Source: Nocardioides carbamazepini | GTDB lineage: Bacteria; Actinomycetota; Actinomycetes; Propionibacteriales; Nocardioidaceae | Length of the DNA: 64,000 nucleotides | Direction of reading: 5' to 3' | Assembly (NCBI RefSeq): GCF_024614185.1 | Contig: NZ_JAHTLF010000025.1 | Coordinates: forward strand, 310,001 to 374,000 | Shown: in pieces, positions 17,989 to 27,093 of the stretch | Numbering within the stretch: the stretch's first letter is position 1 | Layout of the letters: each line of letters opens with the position of its first letter | The notes under the pieces: model-generated | What the model was told of the DNA's origin: nothing | Seen by the model: the letters and a program-made list of their open reading frames with translations, nothing else | Database searches by the model: none | Program-made: the position numbers and the translations under genes

Positions 17989-19731
17989 GTGACCGGCTCG
18001 GCAGCGGAATTCCCCGTGGGCAGGCGACCTGCGTCGCGCAGGGACTCGGGCCCTGCCGGCGAGCCCATCGTCGAGCAGAACTACCGGGTGCCCATGCGTG
18101 ATGGAGTCGAGCTTGCCCTCGATCTGGTCCGCCCGGACATCAAGGACCCGCTGCCGGTGATTCTCACCCGCACTCCCTACGACAAGACAATGATGCGAAC
18201 GGCCAGCATGGCGCAATGTCGGCGACTGGCCCAGGCGGGCTACATCGTTGCCTTCAGCGATTGCCGTGGTCGGTTCAACTCGGACGGTGAGTTCTTTCCC
18301 TACCTCAACGAGCACGACGACGGGTTCGACACCATCGAGTGGATCGCACAGCAGGACTGGTGCGACGGAAATGTCGGGATGTTGGGTGGGTCCTACAACG
18401 GGCAGGTCCAGTGGCAGGCCGCATCGCGAGTCCCGCCTCATCTGAAGGCCATCGTCCCCCTGGTATCCCCGCCGAGCTCGCTGTGGCGCAACGAGCCGAT
18501 CTTCAATGGCACCCTGAGGATGTGCATGGGGGAGTGGATGGTCGGCATGGGCCATCGGTCGTGGCACGACACCAGCTTCGCGAAGGAGCTGTTCAGTGCG
18601 CAGCGAGACTACTTCGAAGCGCTTCCCGTCTCCTCCCTGGGCTCGCGGGCCGGGGTGAACAACTCGTGGTGGCGGGAGATGCTGGAGCATCCCACGCTCG
18701 ACGACTTCTGGAAGCGCGGACAGTACGACCACTACCGGTCGATGAAGGTAGCCGCCCTGAATGTCACCGGATGGTGGGACATGAACTTCCCGGGTGCGCC
18801 GCTCAATTTCGAGGCCATGCGACGTGACGCCGCCACGGCGGAGATCCGGGCGGGGCAGAAGCTCGTCATCGGTCCGTGGCCGCACCACATCAATCAGACG
18901 CGCGTGCTGTCGGGGGTCGACTTCGGCGAGGACGCCGTGGTGGACCTGGACGGCTACATCATCAGGTTCTTCGATCGCTACCTGAAAGGCGTCGAGAACT
19001 CGATCGACGACGAGTTGCCCGTGCACGTGTTCGTCGTCGGCGCGAACGAATGGTGGGCAGAAGAGGACTGGCCGCTGCCGGACACGGAGGAGATTGCGTA
19101 CTACCTCCACTCGGGCGGCCGGGCCAACACGCTCAACGGAGACGGATGGCTGTCGACGGAGCCGCCTTCATCGGCCGAGCCGGCCGATGAGTACGTCTAC
19201 GATCCCACCGACCCGGTCCGGGTGACGTGGCAGCTCGAGGAGGGACCGGTCGACGACCGCGCGTCCACGACTCGCGACGGGGTGCTGTGTTACACGACCG
19301 AGCCTCTCGCCGAGCCGCTCGACGTGGTCGGTTGGGTGAGGTGTCACCTGGTGGCGAGCTCGTCGGCGCCTGATACCGACTGGCATGTACGCCTCGTGGA
19401 CGTCCATCCCGACGGCAGCGCCCGCTTCCTGTGTCACGGGGCGCTGCGTGCCCGCTTCCGTGAGTCGTTCGAAGAGCCGACCTTGCTCACGCCGGGCGAG
19501 CCGACGACGTTCGAGTTCACGATGGATGCGGTCGGCGTGCGCTTCCTGCCCGGTCACAGGATCCGGGTCGAGGTGGGCAGCTCATGGTTCACCCAGTACG
19601 ACCGCAACATGAATGGCGGGGCGGTGAACCCGTTCCAGGAGAGCGAGCCGCACACGGCGGTCCAGCGGATCTATCACCAGCCACAGCTCGCCTCGCACGT
19701 CGTGCTGCCGGTGATCCAGCGCCGGCGGTGA
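17989..19731 (+). CDS. CocE/NonD family hydrolase (X-Pro dipeptidyl-peptidase type)
   Basis: 580 aa, cytosolic. Alpha/beta-hydrolase part: MRDGVELALDLVRPD, SDCRGRFNSDGEF, nucleophile Ser135 in LGGSYNGQVQW, Asp in VTGWWDMNFPGA, His in IGPWPHHINQ. The C-terminal third is the jelly-roll domain of this family (VRCHLVASSSAPDTDWHVRL, GHRIRVEVGSSWFTQYDRN). The family includes cocaine esterase, alpha-amino-acid ester hydrolases and Xaa-Pro dipeptidyl peptidases. Given the peptide importer 100 nt upstream, peptide, amide or ester cleavage of the imported compound is likely. Start GTG 17989 has only a weak GGAG. Confidence 0.88.
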   Translation: MTGSAAEFPVGRRPASRRDSGPAGEPIVEQNYRVPMRDGVELALDLVRPDIKDPLPVILTRTPYDKTMMRTASMAQCRRLAQAGYIVAFSDCRGRFNSDGEFFPYLNEHDDGFDTIEWIAQQDWCDGNVGMLGGSYNGQVQWQAASRVPPHLKAIVPLVSPPSSLWRNEPIFNGTLRMCMGEWMVGMGHRSWHDTSFAKELFSAQRDYFEALPVSSLGSRAGVNNSWWREMLEHPTLDDFWKRGQYDHYRSMKVAALNVTGWWDMNFPGAPLNFEAMRRDAATAEIRAGQKLVIGPWPHHINQTRVLSGVDFGEDAVVDLDGYIIRFFDRYLKGVENSIDDELPVHVFVVGANEWWAEEDWPLPDTEEIAYYLHSGGRANTLNGDGWLSTEPPSSAEPADEYVYDPTDPVRVTWQLEEGPVDDRASTTRDGVLCYTTEPLAEPLDVVGWVRCHLVASSSAPDTDWHVRLVDVHPDGSARFLCHGALRARFRESFEEPTLLTPGEPTTFEFTMDAVGVRFLPGHRIRVEVGSSWFTQYDRNMNGGAVNPFQESEPHTAVQRIYHQPQLASHVVLPVIQRRR

Positions 19732-19780
19732 CGGCGGTGACGCGACGTCGGTCTGCGTGCTGAACGCCCTTGTGCACGCC

Positions 19781-19819
19781 AGAGGCCAGGGCGGCCCCAC
19801 CGGGGCCGCCCTGGCCTCT
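19781..19819. terminator. Bidirectional rho-independent-type terminator
   Basis: A perfect 18-bp stem (arms 19781-19798 and 19802-19819) with a 3-nt ACC loop is followed on the plus strand by TTTCT. It separates the convergent CocE-type gene and the TAP-type hydrolase. Confidence 0.9.
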
Positions 19820-19846
19820 TTCTCGACGAGCGGAGTTGGTTGCCGG

Positions 19847-21712
19847 TCAGTCCCCCAGGCCCAGCGCTCGCAACGCGGCCGGGCTGAGATGACGACCGAG
19901 AGTGCCGCTGAACCACGCGTCGGCCTGGGACTCGGCCACGGCAGCAAGGTGCCGGTCGTTCGTCCACGGCGTCACCGGGAGCTTCGTCCTTCTGTCCGAG
20001 GCCACCGGCAGTGGCGGAGTGACGGGCCTGCCGTGCCTGGCATTGGGCTTGAGTGGGGCCCAGTGCTCGTAGGTGACGTCCTCGTGGGGGAGCGGACGTC
20101 CTTGCACGATGGTGATCCTCCGGGGACGCCTGCTCGTCTTGAAGAACGAGAGGACGGCATCGTCGAGCTTCGGCACGCCGTAGGGAAAGAGTGCATGGCT
20201 TCCCTCGTTGTCCACGGCGATCAACGACGTGTTGGGAAGCCGCGTGCCAGCCCGGTACCCGCCCTCCCAGGGTGTGGCGGAGTCGAGTTCACTCTGCACC
20301 ACGACGGTCTCGGGATAGTCCCGCGGCGCGGCTGGTTTCCGCACGTCGGTCTCCCACCACCCACAGGCTGGCGCGCCCAGCGCGCCGATGGCGGCGAGGA
20401 ACGGGGCCTTCGCTGTCATCTTTCGCTCGTGGTTCTGCCAGTACCGGAGACCTTGGGTCCACTGACCGTCGTTGCACAGGATGTAGTCGTAGACGAGGGT
20501 GTTGGTCTCGGTGACGGGACCCGTGGGTGTCCCTCCGTCGACCTTCTTCGGCAGAAGGCGTGCTGTGGACACGCTTCGGCGGCGTTGCTCGGGCACGGTC
20601 GTGGTGCTGGCAAGGTGCATCAGGGAGGCCCGAACTCGCTCAACCCCGTGCAGTCCCGCCAGGTGGTCCGATTCGGCCATCTCGATCACCGACCGCACGC
20701 TCGCGGCCGCATGGGGGTAGTAGGCGTTGACATAGAACGCCAGGAAGCCGGAGGCGTTGGACAACGTCCACTGCACTCCGGACGCGATCAACCCGATCTC
20801 GGCGACCGCGTCTTCGTAGCGCTGCAGGATCGCGTCGGCGTCCGTCCCGAGACCGTAGGTGTCGTCGTGACGAGCGATCCAAGGGATGATGCGCGCCTCG
20901 AACTGACGCTGGAACGCGATCGGCTGAAGCACGGTCCAGTTGTCCTCGAGGGTCGACCTGGTGGCGTCGATCGCGGAGTCGAGCAGGAACTTGCCGCCAT
21001 GGGCGGGTCCGAACACCCGTGCGTACCAATCCCCGAGCCAGGTGCCGTACGAGTAGCCGATGTAGTCGAGCTTGGGTACCCCGAGCAGATGCCGGATGAA
21101 GTCCATGTCGTAGGCGGTCTGCTCGGTGGTGATGGTCCGTACGTCGGGGTCCTGAGAGCAGGTCTCGCCCCTCGCCTGGGCAGCGGCGTGGGGGCCGTCG
21201 GCCGGATCGTACGTGTAGGTGCAGGGCACGACGCTGCTCTGGCCCACTCCGCGAGGGTCGAAGCCGACGAAGTTGTGGCTTCCCCGCAACTGGGGACTTC
21301 GCGCGGCAAGGACCGTGCTCATGTCGAGTCCAGGGACGGTCGGCCCGCCGGGGTTGCCGAAGATCGTTCCCCGATATGCGGGGTCATCGATGTCGACGGT
21401 GCTGAGCTGGGAGACCGCGATGCTCCAGGTGAGGCCGTTGTCCGGGTCATGCCAGTCACGCGGCACCACCACCGTCGTGCAGTCCGCGCTGGCGTCGAAA
21501 GCGCACGCGGACCACTCGAGCTGTTGGTCGGCGAGTGCCCCCGCGAGCGCGGCAGTGTCGGGCACGACGGTCTTCGGCTTCGCGGCGCGTGGCTCCCCGG
21601 CCTGGCTTCCCGCGACGGGCAGGCCGGCGACGATGACTGCGGCTGCACCCACCGATGCCGCCCCGCGAACAACCTGGCGGCATCGCCGCCTACGACGAGT
21701 TCTCGGTTCCAC
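19847..21712 (-). CDS. Secreted alpha/beta hydrolase, TAP (tripeptidyl aminopeptidase) type
   Basis: 621 aa from GTG 21712, chosen because AGGAGG precedes it; the upstream open frame has no RBS. N-terminus is an export signal: an Arg-rich head (EPRTRRRRRCRQVVRG), then a hydrophobic stretch ending AGLPVAGSQA. Catalytic features: GNPGGP oxyanion region, FVGFDPRGVGQS, Ser in YIGYSYGTWLG, Asp in QSELDSATPWEGG, His in NEGSHALFPYG in the TAP-like C-terminal domain. It probably trims peptides outside the cell before uptake. It follows the S9 gene at 21949 on the same strand after a 236-nt gap. Confidence 0.88.
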   Translation of the reverse strand: MEPRTRRRRRCRQVVRGAASVGAAAVIVAGLPVAGSQAGEPRAAKPKTVVPDTAALAGALADQQLEWSACAFDASADCTTVVVPRDWHDPDNGLTWSIAVSQLSTVDIDDPAYRGTIFGNPGGPTVPGLDMSTVLAARSPQLRGSHNFVGFDPRGVGQSSVVPCTYTYDPADGPHAAAQARGETCSQDPDVRTITTEQTAYDMDFIRHLLGVPKLDYIGYSYGTWLGDWYARVFGPAHGGKFLLDSAIDATRSTLEDNWTVLQPIAFQRQFEARIIPWIARHDDTYGLGTDADAILQRYEDAVAEIGLIASGVQWTLSNASGFLAFYVNAYYPHAAASVRSVIEMAESDHLAGLHGVERVRASLMHLASTTTVPEQRRRSVSTARLLPKKVDGGTPTGPVTETNTLVYDYILCNDGQWTQGLRYWQNHERKMTAKAPFLAAIGALGAPACGWWETDVRKPAAPRDYPETVVVQSELDSATPWEGGYRAGTRLPNTSLIAVDNEGSHALFPYGVPKLDDAVLSFFKTSRRPRRITIVQGRPLPHEDVTYEHWAPLKPNARHGRPVTPPLPVASDRRTKLPVTPWTNDRHLAAVAESQADAWFSGTLGRHLSPAALRALGLGD

Positions 21713-21926
21713 CTTGTTCCTCCTCGAGATGCGCTCCTCGCGCTCGGCGGGAGCAGATCGGGCTGGGCGATGATGCGTCCCGCATGCCCGGCCCAGGCCG
21801 CTCGCGAGGCCTGCCGCCGACAACGGGATCTGATGCCGCGGCCGGACCAGGAGTGAGCCTCCTCGTTCGCGTGGCCCGCGGCGAAGTCAGCAGACCACGC
21901 CCTGTGGGGCTCTCGCGCCGTGCATT

Positions 21927-21956
21927 TGTCGCAATCCGGAGTCGTGGATTACGACA
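21927..21956 (-). terminator. Inverted repeat at the end of the S9 gene
   Basis: TGTCGCAATCC and GGATTACGACA (10 of 11 bp paired, 8-nt loop) straddle the TAA of the S9 peptidase at 21949. A terminator or processing hairpin is likely. The remaining gap up to 21713 shows no other feature. Confidence 0.45.
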
Positions 21957-23934
21957 GTGCGTTCTCGGCGGATGTGGCTTCTCGCCGCTGGCTCGGTGTT
22001 CGACCACGCGCGGGCTGCAGGCGGATATAGCGGGACAGCCACTTGAGGAGGTGCGCCAGGAAGTCCGTGGAGTCCGGGAACCCGGAGACGCCGTGTCCCT
22101 GTCGTGGATACAGGACGAGCTCGGTGGGCACGCCCTTCCGGCGGAGTGCTTGGTGGAACATCACGGCCTGATCCGGTGGCGTGGTCTTGTCGAGCAGCCC
22201 GGCCGTCAACAGCGTCGGTGTCGTCGCGCCGTCGATGTGGGTCAGTGGGCTACGACTCCAGTACTCGCCGCCGGGGTGGGCGACAGCGTCCTGAAGGAAG
22301 AGCTCGTCGAACTCGGGGATGTTCGATGTGTAGTGCTGGCTGACGCAGTCGACCACCGGCGAGGTCGGGATCGCCGCGGCGAACCTCGTGGACCTGGCAG
22401 CCAGCCAGGCAGACATCAGACCGCCGTAGCTGTTGCCGGTGACCGCCATGCGCGTGCCGTCGATGAGGCCTTCCTCGATGAGGCGATCGACGCCGCTCAT
22501 GAGGTCCTCGACGTCGAGCCCGAGCATGTCGCCACGCACACGGTCGATGAAGTCCTGACCGCGGCCGAGGCTGCCGCGAGGGTTCACGTGAAGGCTCGCG
22601 ACGCCGAGCTCGGCCAGCAAGCCGGTGTACGGGTGGCGCGTTCCGTGCGCCATCCCCCAGCGGTTGCGCCAGGCCGAGACCGGCCCGCCGTGAACGTTGA
22701 GCAGGAGAGGGAAGGGTCCCTGCCCTGCAGGGAGGACGAGCAGCCCTTCGATCGTCAGACCGTCCGGAGCCGGCCAGGAGAGGCTCCGCAGCCGTTGTCC
22801 GGCGGCGAGGTGCGCCTCTGCTCCGGGATGGCTCAGGTCGCGGACGGTGTGCACTCGGTCGGCGTGGATCCGCACCAGCCGGGGGTATCGGTGGAAGGAC
22901 TCCGCGATCCCGTAGATCCGACCGTCGACGTCGACGCTGCCTTCCGGTGTCCACCCCGTGAGCGTCTCCGAGCCGGACCAGATGGGACTGCACCTGCCGG
23001 TGGCGGCGTCGATCGTGCCCGCGACCGTGGTCAGTCCGCGCAAACCTACATAGCCCACCGCATCGCCTGCGCTGCTCAGGCACGAGACGTCGACGTTCTC
23101 GGTGTCGAGTCGGACACTCTCCCCCGACGGGTCCACGCGGATCACGTCGCCGGCAACCACTCCGCGGTCACTGCTGATGCTCTCGATGACCAGGAGGTGG
23201 CCGTCGACGCTGACCGGGCAGGAGAGCTGCCGTCGGTCGACAGGCCGGTACCTCGTCTGGATGGTGCCGTTGTCGGTGTCGATCACGGCGAGGTACGCGT
23301 CGTACCACGCCCCCTCCCCGGGACGGTCGGAGATCACCGCGACCACGCTGTCGTCGTCGATCCAGCTGGCCTCCCAGATGTTCCGGCCCTGGCCGTCCAG
23401 CGTCCGATGCCGCCCGGTGACCGTGTCGATGAGGACCAGATCACGTGGTCTCTGAGCGCTGCCGAGGAAGGCCAGCGGGGCGGTGTCGGCGCAGCCGACG
23501 GCGGGGGCGAGGTCGTAGTGATCGTCCTGCGCGGGCGCGACGACGGCGAGGACGTGCCGGCCCGAGGGCGCGCCCGCGACGTTCTCGACCCGCCCGGGCA
23601 ATGGCACTCGATGGGCTTGCCGGCCCTTCTCGTCGCAGATCACGACCGAGGTGCCGGAGCCCACGGCCACGACGTGACCCGCCCAGGCGACGGATTGCGG
23701 CTCGAGGTCCACCAACGTCAGGTCGCCGCGGGACACGTCGATGAGGCACAGCGCCGAGCGGGCGGGCTCGGCGATGCCCGTCAGGATCGTCCCGATGCCC
23801 GCGACGGTCGCTCCGTCCGGGCTGACCCGGACGGAGCCGAGCCTGCTGACATGGCCGTAGGCGGGCGACTCAGTGCGATGAAGCCACTCTTCGACCAGTT
23901 CGCGGCAGGCATCGTAGTTCAGGACGTGCGGCAT
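21949..23934 (-). CDS. S9-family peptidase, second copy
   Basis: 661 aa, same architecture as the gene at 10797: N-terminal propeller (VRVSPDGATVAGIG, VENVAGAPSGRHVLAV) then a hydrolase domain with HGGPVSAWRNRW, NPRGSLGRGQDF, nucleophile Ser502 in GNSYGGLMSAW, Asp in GLLDKTTPP and His in RQGHGVSGF. The motif SQHxTSNIPxFDxxFL is shared with the other copy (SQHHTSNIPYFDQIFLN there), so the two are clear paralogues. No signal peptide. It is divergent from the PucR-type gene at 24110. Confidence 0.92.
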   Translation of the reverse strand: MPHVLNYDACRELVEEWLHRTESPAYGHVSRLGSVRVSPDGATVAGIGTILTGIAEPARSALCLIDVSRGDLTLVDLEPQSVAWAGHVVAVGSGTSVVICDEKGRQAHRVPLPGRVENVAGAPSGRHVLAVVAPAQDDHYDLAPAVGCADTAPLAFLGSAQRPRDLVLIDTVTGRHRTLDGQGRNIWEASWIDDDSVVAVISDRPGEGAWYDAYLAVIDTDNGTIQTRYRPVDRRQLSCPVSVDGHLLVIESISSDRGVVAGDVIRVDPSGESVRLDTENVDVSCLSSAGDAVGYVGLRGLTTVAGTIDAATGRCSPIWSGSETLTGWTPEGSVDVDGRIYGIAESFHRYPRLVRIHADRVHTVRDLSHPGAEAHLAAGQRLRSLSWPAPDGLTIEGLLVLPAGQGPFPLLLNVHGGPVSAWRNRWGMAHGTRHPYTGLLAELGVASLHVNPRGSLGRGQDFIDRVRGDMLGLDVEDLMSGVDRLIEEGLIDGTRMAVTGNSYGGLMSAWLAARSTRFAAAIPTSPVVDCVSQHYTSNIPEFDELFLQDAVAHPGGEYWSRSPLTHIDGATTPTLLTAGLLDKTTPPDQAVMFHQALRRKGVPTELVLYPRQGHGVSGFPDSTDFLAHLLKWLSRYIRLQPARGRTPSQRREATSAENALS

Positions 23935-24013
23935 GGTCCCGACCGTAGGGAGAGGCGTGCACGGCCGCCAGGCACACCTGACGCAGCCTCCGGGCCCCTG
24001 CCTCTACAACTGT

Positions 24014-24034
24014 CGAACCGGCACAGGCGGTTCG
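24014..24034. promoter_or_regulatory. Inverted repeat in S9/PucR divergent region
   Basis: CGAACCG-N7-CGGTTCG, perfect 7-bp arms, in the 175-nt gap between the leftward S9 gene and the rightward PucR-type gene. Candidate operator for autoregulation. Confidence 0.4.
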
Positions 24035-24109
24035 GTCGGCTCGGGCGGGGTTGTCGGCAGGGGTGGCAAGCAGCCCGGTCCGAGGCGCCTGTGAGAGTAC
24101 GGTGCTCGG

Positions 24110-25324
24110 GTGGACTCCGAGCTCCAACAGATTGTCGACAGCCTGGGCCGTCGGCTGCGCCGTTCGGTGGCGATCGATGATCGAAACATCAGGCTCCTGG
24201 CCTACACATCGCACCGGGCCGATGTCGATGACGCACGTACAGAATCGGTGATGCGGCGCGCCGTTCCTCAAGCCTTGGTGCGCCATGTCCGCAGTGCTGG
24301 AGCGCTCGAGGCCGAGGAGTTCTTCACCGTTCCGCCGCTGCCCGACCATGGCTTGTCGGTCGAGCGCATCGGGCTGCCTATCCGACATGACGACGCGTTG
24401 CTCGGATTCCTCTGGCTCCTCGCGTCGGATGGTCCCGTGAGCACACAGGAGGCCGAGGCGGTCGAACAGGCCGCCCGTGCAGCCGCGCAGGTTCTCCATC
24501 GTGAGCAGTTCCTCGGCGAGTTGAGTCGGGGTCGTGAGCGGGAGCTGGTGCGTGACCTGCTCTCGCAGGAGCCCCGACTGTGTGGTGAGGCCTCGGACCG
24601 TCTCATTGACGAGGAACTCGTGGTGATCGGTCCCGTGGTGGTGCTCGTCGTCTCTGTGCGGCACCGGGACGGCGAGCCGCTCAGTGAACGAGACCGACTT
24701 GCGGTGACAGTCGGCTTGCTGCGTGGTCGCCAGCGACTGCCTCCACGCACGGCCATCCAGCTGACGCGCCCCGACCATGGCATCTTGGTGATGATCCGTA
24801 CCGGTGCCAGGCGAGAGGTGGACGCGGTTGCGGAGACCATCCATCGGGAGGTCTGTGTCGAGAGCGGCCGGGCGGCCGGAGAGTGGCAGGTGGGAATCGG
24901 CGGTGAACGCAGCGGGCTCCTGGATGCCCGCGCATCGTTCTTGGAGGCGAAGCGAGCCGCCGAGGTCGCCGGAGTGGTGAGGATCCTCGGGCCGATCGTC
25001 CGGTACTCAGGCCTCGGCGTCTACGGCCTGCTCGCCGAGCTGCCCCAGGACAGGCTGAGTCGCAGCATCCACCCCGGTGTGCTGAGTCTGATCGAGCACG
25101 ACGCCGCCTCAGCCGACGACTCGCTGGTCAGCACCCTGGAGGCCTTCCTCGACAATGCGGGGAATGTGAAGCAGACCGCCGCGCAGCTGTGTATCCATCG
25201 CGCCAGTGTCTATTACCGCCTCGAGCGGATCGCGAAGCTGGCCGACGTCGACCTGTCGAAAGGAGACGACCGGTTGGCTCTCCACATCGGTCTCAAGGTC
25301 TCCCAGCTGATCGGGCTGCGCTAG
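24110..25324 (+). CDS. PucR/CdaR-family transcriptional regulator
   Basis: 404 aa. The C-terminal PucR-type HTH is clear: SLVSTLEAFLDNAGNVKQTA, then LCIHRASVYYRLERI. The middle carries the GGDEF-like/CdaR region (WQVGIGGERSGLLDARASFLEAKRAAEVA). The N-terminal ~150 residues form a GAF-like sensory part. Proteins of this class respond to small metabolites (purines, sugar acids, amino-acid derivatives). Position between the peptidase genes and the FAD oxidase suggests it controls the 10.8-27 kb island. GTG 24110 is the likely start. Confidence 0.88.
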   Translation: MDSELQQIVDSLGRRLRRSVAIDDRNIRLLAYTSHRADVDDARTESVMRRAVPQALVRHVRSAGALEAEEFFTVPPLPDHGLSVERIGLPIRHDDALLGFLWLLASDGPVSTQEAEAVEQAARAAAQVLHREQFLGELSRGRERELVRDLLSQEPRLCGEASDRLIDEELVVIGPVVVLVVSVRHRDGEPLSERDRLAVTVGLLRGRQRLPPRTAIQLTRPDHGILVMIRTGARREVDAVAETIHREVCVESGRAAGEWQVGIGGERSGLLDARASFLEAKRAAEVAGVVRILGPIVRYSGLGVYGLLAELPQDRLSRSIHPGVLSLIEHDAASADDSLVSTLEAFLDNAGNVKQTAAQLCIHRASVYYRLERIAKLADVDLSKGDDRLALHIGLKVSQLIGLR

Positions 25325-25362
25325 GAAGACCGTTCCTCCCGCTGTCGCCACCGACTCGGCTG

Positions 25363-25374
25363 CTGTCGTGACAG
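25363..25374. promoter_or_regulatory. Short palindrome upstream of FAD oxidase
   Basis: CTGTC-GT-GACAG, in the 137-nt gap before the oxidase gene. A possible -10 (TAGCGT, 25426-25431) lies downstream. Weak evidence. Confidence 0.25.
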
Positions 25375-25461
25375 AGGGCGAAGAGTCTGAACAGTCGTCG
25401 GTCCCGTCGCGCCGGTGCGCCTGTCTAGCGTGATGGGTGTGACCGTAAAGAAGCTGCAACC

Positions 25462-26745
25462 ATGAGCACGGGGCGGGACGTCGTCGTCATCGGTGCGGGC
25501 GTGATCGGCTGTTCGATCGCCTACTCCTTCGCCAAGGCCGGCCGCGAGGTTCTCGTCATCGATCGAGCCAAAGGCCCTGGAATGGGATCCACGAGCGCGT
25601 CGTCGGCGGTGGTGCGCTTCAACTACTCGACGCACACCGGGGTGGCAGCTGCCTGGGAGTCCAGACAGGCTTGGTCGATGTGGGAGGACCACCTCGGTGG
25701 TACCGATGACGGCGCCCTTGCTCGGTTCCACCTGACCGGCGGATTGGTTCTGGACACGCCCGAGATCGACGCGGCAACGACGTGTCGTCTGTTCGAGCAG
25801 GTCGGCATTCCCTTCGAGCGGTGGACGGCACGTGACATCCGAGACCGCATCCCGGGACTCGACCCGGCCCGGTACTTCCCTCCGAAGCCGGTCTCGAGTG
25901 ATGAGTTCTGGTCACCCGCTGACGGCGAGCTCGGCGGCATCTGGACGCCCGACTCCGGATTCGTCGACGACCCGTCGTTCGCTGCCCACAACCTCATGGT
26001 GGCTGCGCGGCGGCACGGTGCCGAGTTCGAGTTCGGCAGCCCGGTGGTGGCGATCGAGAAGCGTGATCAGCGTGCCGTGGGTGTGCGGACTCCCACGGAA
26101 CGGTACTCGTGTGACGTGCTGATCAATGTCGCCGGGCCGCATTCGACGGTGATCAACGACATGGCCGGTGTCACCGAGGAGTTCCGGATCCGCACCCGTC
26201 CACTTCGTCAGGAGGTCCACGAACTCCCCGGCGACGGCCATGACCATCCACTCGTCGCCGACCTGGACCTCGGTACCTATTTCCGGCGCACCCCTGCCGG
26301 CAACGTGTTGGTGGGCGGGGCGGAGCCGGCGTGCGATCCCTTGCAGTGGCTCGAGGACCCGGACGAGTTCAAGACCATTCCGAGCCACGAGGTCTACGAG
26401 GCTCAGGCCTATCGCGCCGCCCGCCGCCTGCCCGACCTCGTGGTCCCATCCGCGCCGCGGGGGGTCGTCGGCGTCTACGACGTCAGCAGTGACTGGGTGC
26501 CGATCTATGACAAGACCAGCCTCGGCGGCTACTTCGTCGCGATCGGCACGAGCGGCAACCAGTTCAAGAACGCTCCTGTGGTCGGTGAGTTCCTCCACGC
26601 GATCGTCTCGGCCACCGAGGCCGGGATCGACCACGATCAGAACCCCGTCGAATACAAGCTCGCGAGAACCGGCGTGCCTGTCGACCTGGGCGACTACTCC
26701 CGCTTGAGAGATCCTGCCCGGACGGCGGGCAACGTCATGGGATGA
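25462..26745 (+). CDS. FAD-dependent oxidoreductase, DAO (D-amino-acid/sarcosine oxidase) family
   Basis: 427 aa. N-terminal FAD motif VVVIGAGVIGCSIAYSFAKAG (GxGxxG at 11-16), an acidic end of strand 2 (VLVIDRAKG), and the C-terminal flavin contact region YFVAIGTSGNQFKNAPVVGEF. The family oxidises C-N bonds of amino acids and N-methylated amines. Here it would act on amino acids released by the peptidases upstream. The exact substrate is unknown. Followed 28 nt later by the small ACT-like gene. Confidence 0.87.
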   Translation: MSTGRDVVVIGAGVIGCSIAYSFAKAGREVLVIDRAKGPGMGSTSASSAVVRFNYSTHTGVAAAWESRQAWSMWEDHLGGTDDGALARFHLTGGLVLDTPEIDAATTCRLFEQVGIPFERWTARDIRDRIPGLDPARYFPPKPVSSDEFWSPADGELGGIWTPDSGFVDDPSFAAHNLMVAARRHGAEFEFGSPVVAIEKRDQRAVGVRTPTERYSCDVLINVAGPHSTVINDMAGVTEEFRIRTRPLRQEVHELPGDGHDHPLVADLDLGTYFRRTPAGNVLVGGAEPACDPLQWLEDPDEFKTIPSHEVYEAQAYRAARRLPDLVVPSAPRGVVGVYDVSSDWVPIYDKTSLGGYFVAIGTSGNQFKNAPVVGEFLHAIVSATEAGIDHDQNPVEYKLARTGVPVDLGDYSRLRDPARTAGNVMG

Positions 26746-26773
26746 CCTCCCACTGGCGAGCTCAGGAAGGGAC

Positions 26774-27085
26774 ATGGACGACGCCGAGTGCGACGCATCC
26801 TCGACCGCTGTCCTGCGCGGAATCGCAGTCCCGACGATGACGGAGGAGCGTTCATTCTGTCTCACCGTGGTGCTGGCCGGCGCTGACGAAGCCGCAGTGC
26901 TGTCGGTCGTCGCGATGCTCCACCGCCGGGCCGTCCCCCTGGACGAGTTGACGATGACCCGCTCAGGCGCCGGACGGAGAGTCGTGACGGCGATGATCGG
27001 TACGACACCCGCACGCGCGGACCTGGTCGCGATGTCGCTGCGGAGCCTCGTGGACGTCGTCTCGGTCGAGCTGTACCAACGGTGA
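26774..27085 (+). CDS. Small ACT-domain-like protein
   Basis: 103 aa; ATG 26774 follows AGGAAGGGAC. Residues about 24-100 (FCLTVVLAGADEAAVLSVVA and following) have the strand-helix-strand pattern of an ACT domain like that of acetolactate synthase small subunits (IlvM/IlvN). No catalytic partner is adjacent, so it may be a free amino-acid-sensing module. Codirectional with the FAD oxidase. It ends 8 nt before the convergent GntR gene. Family recognition is by pattern only. Confidence 0.55.
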   Translation: MDDAECDASSTAVLRGIAVPTMTEERSFCLTVVLAGADEAAVLSVVAMLHRRAVPLDELTMTRSGAGRRVVTAMIGTTPARADLVAMSLRSLVDVVSVELYQR

Positions 27086-27093
27086 GTCGAGGA

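Noticed and set aside
21655..24180. Very long plus-strand frame (about 840 codons) over the TAP and S9 genes
   Set aside because: It lies opposite two well-supported genes with catalytic motifs and RBS. Its own sequence is Arg/Gly/Ala-rich with no recognisable domain.
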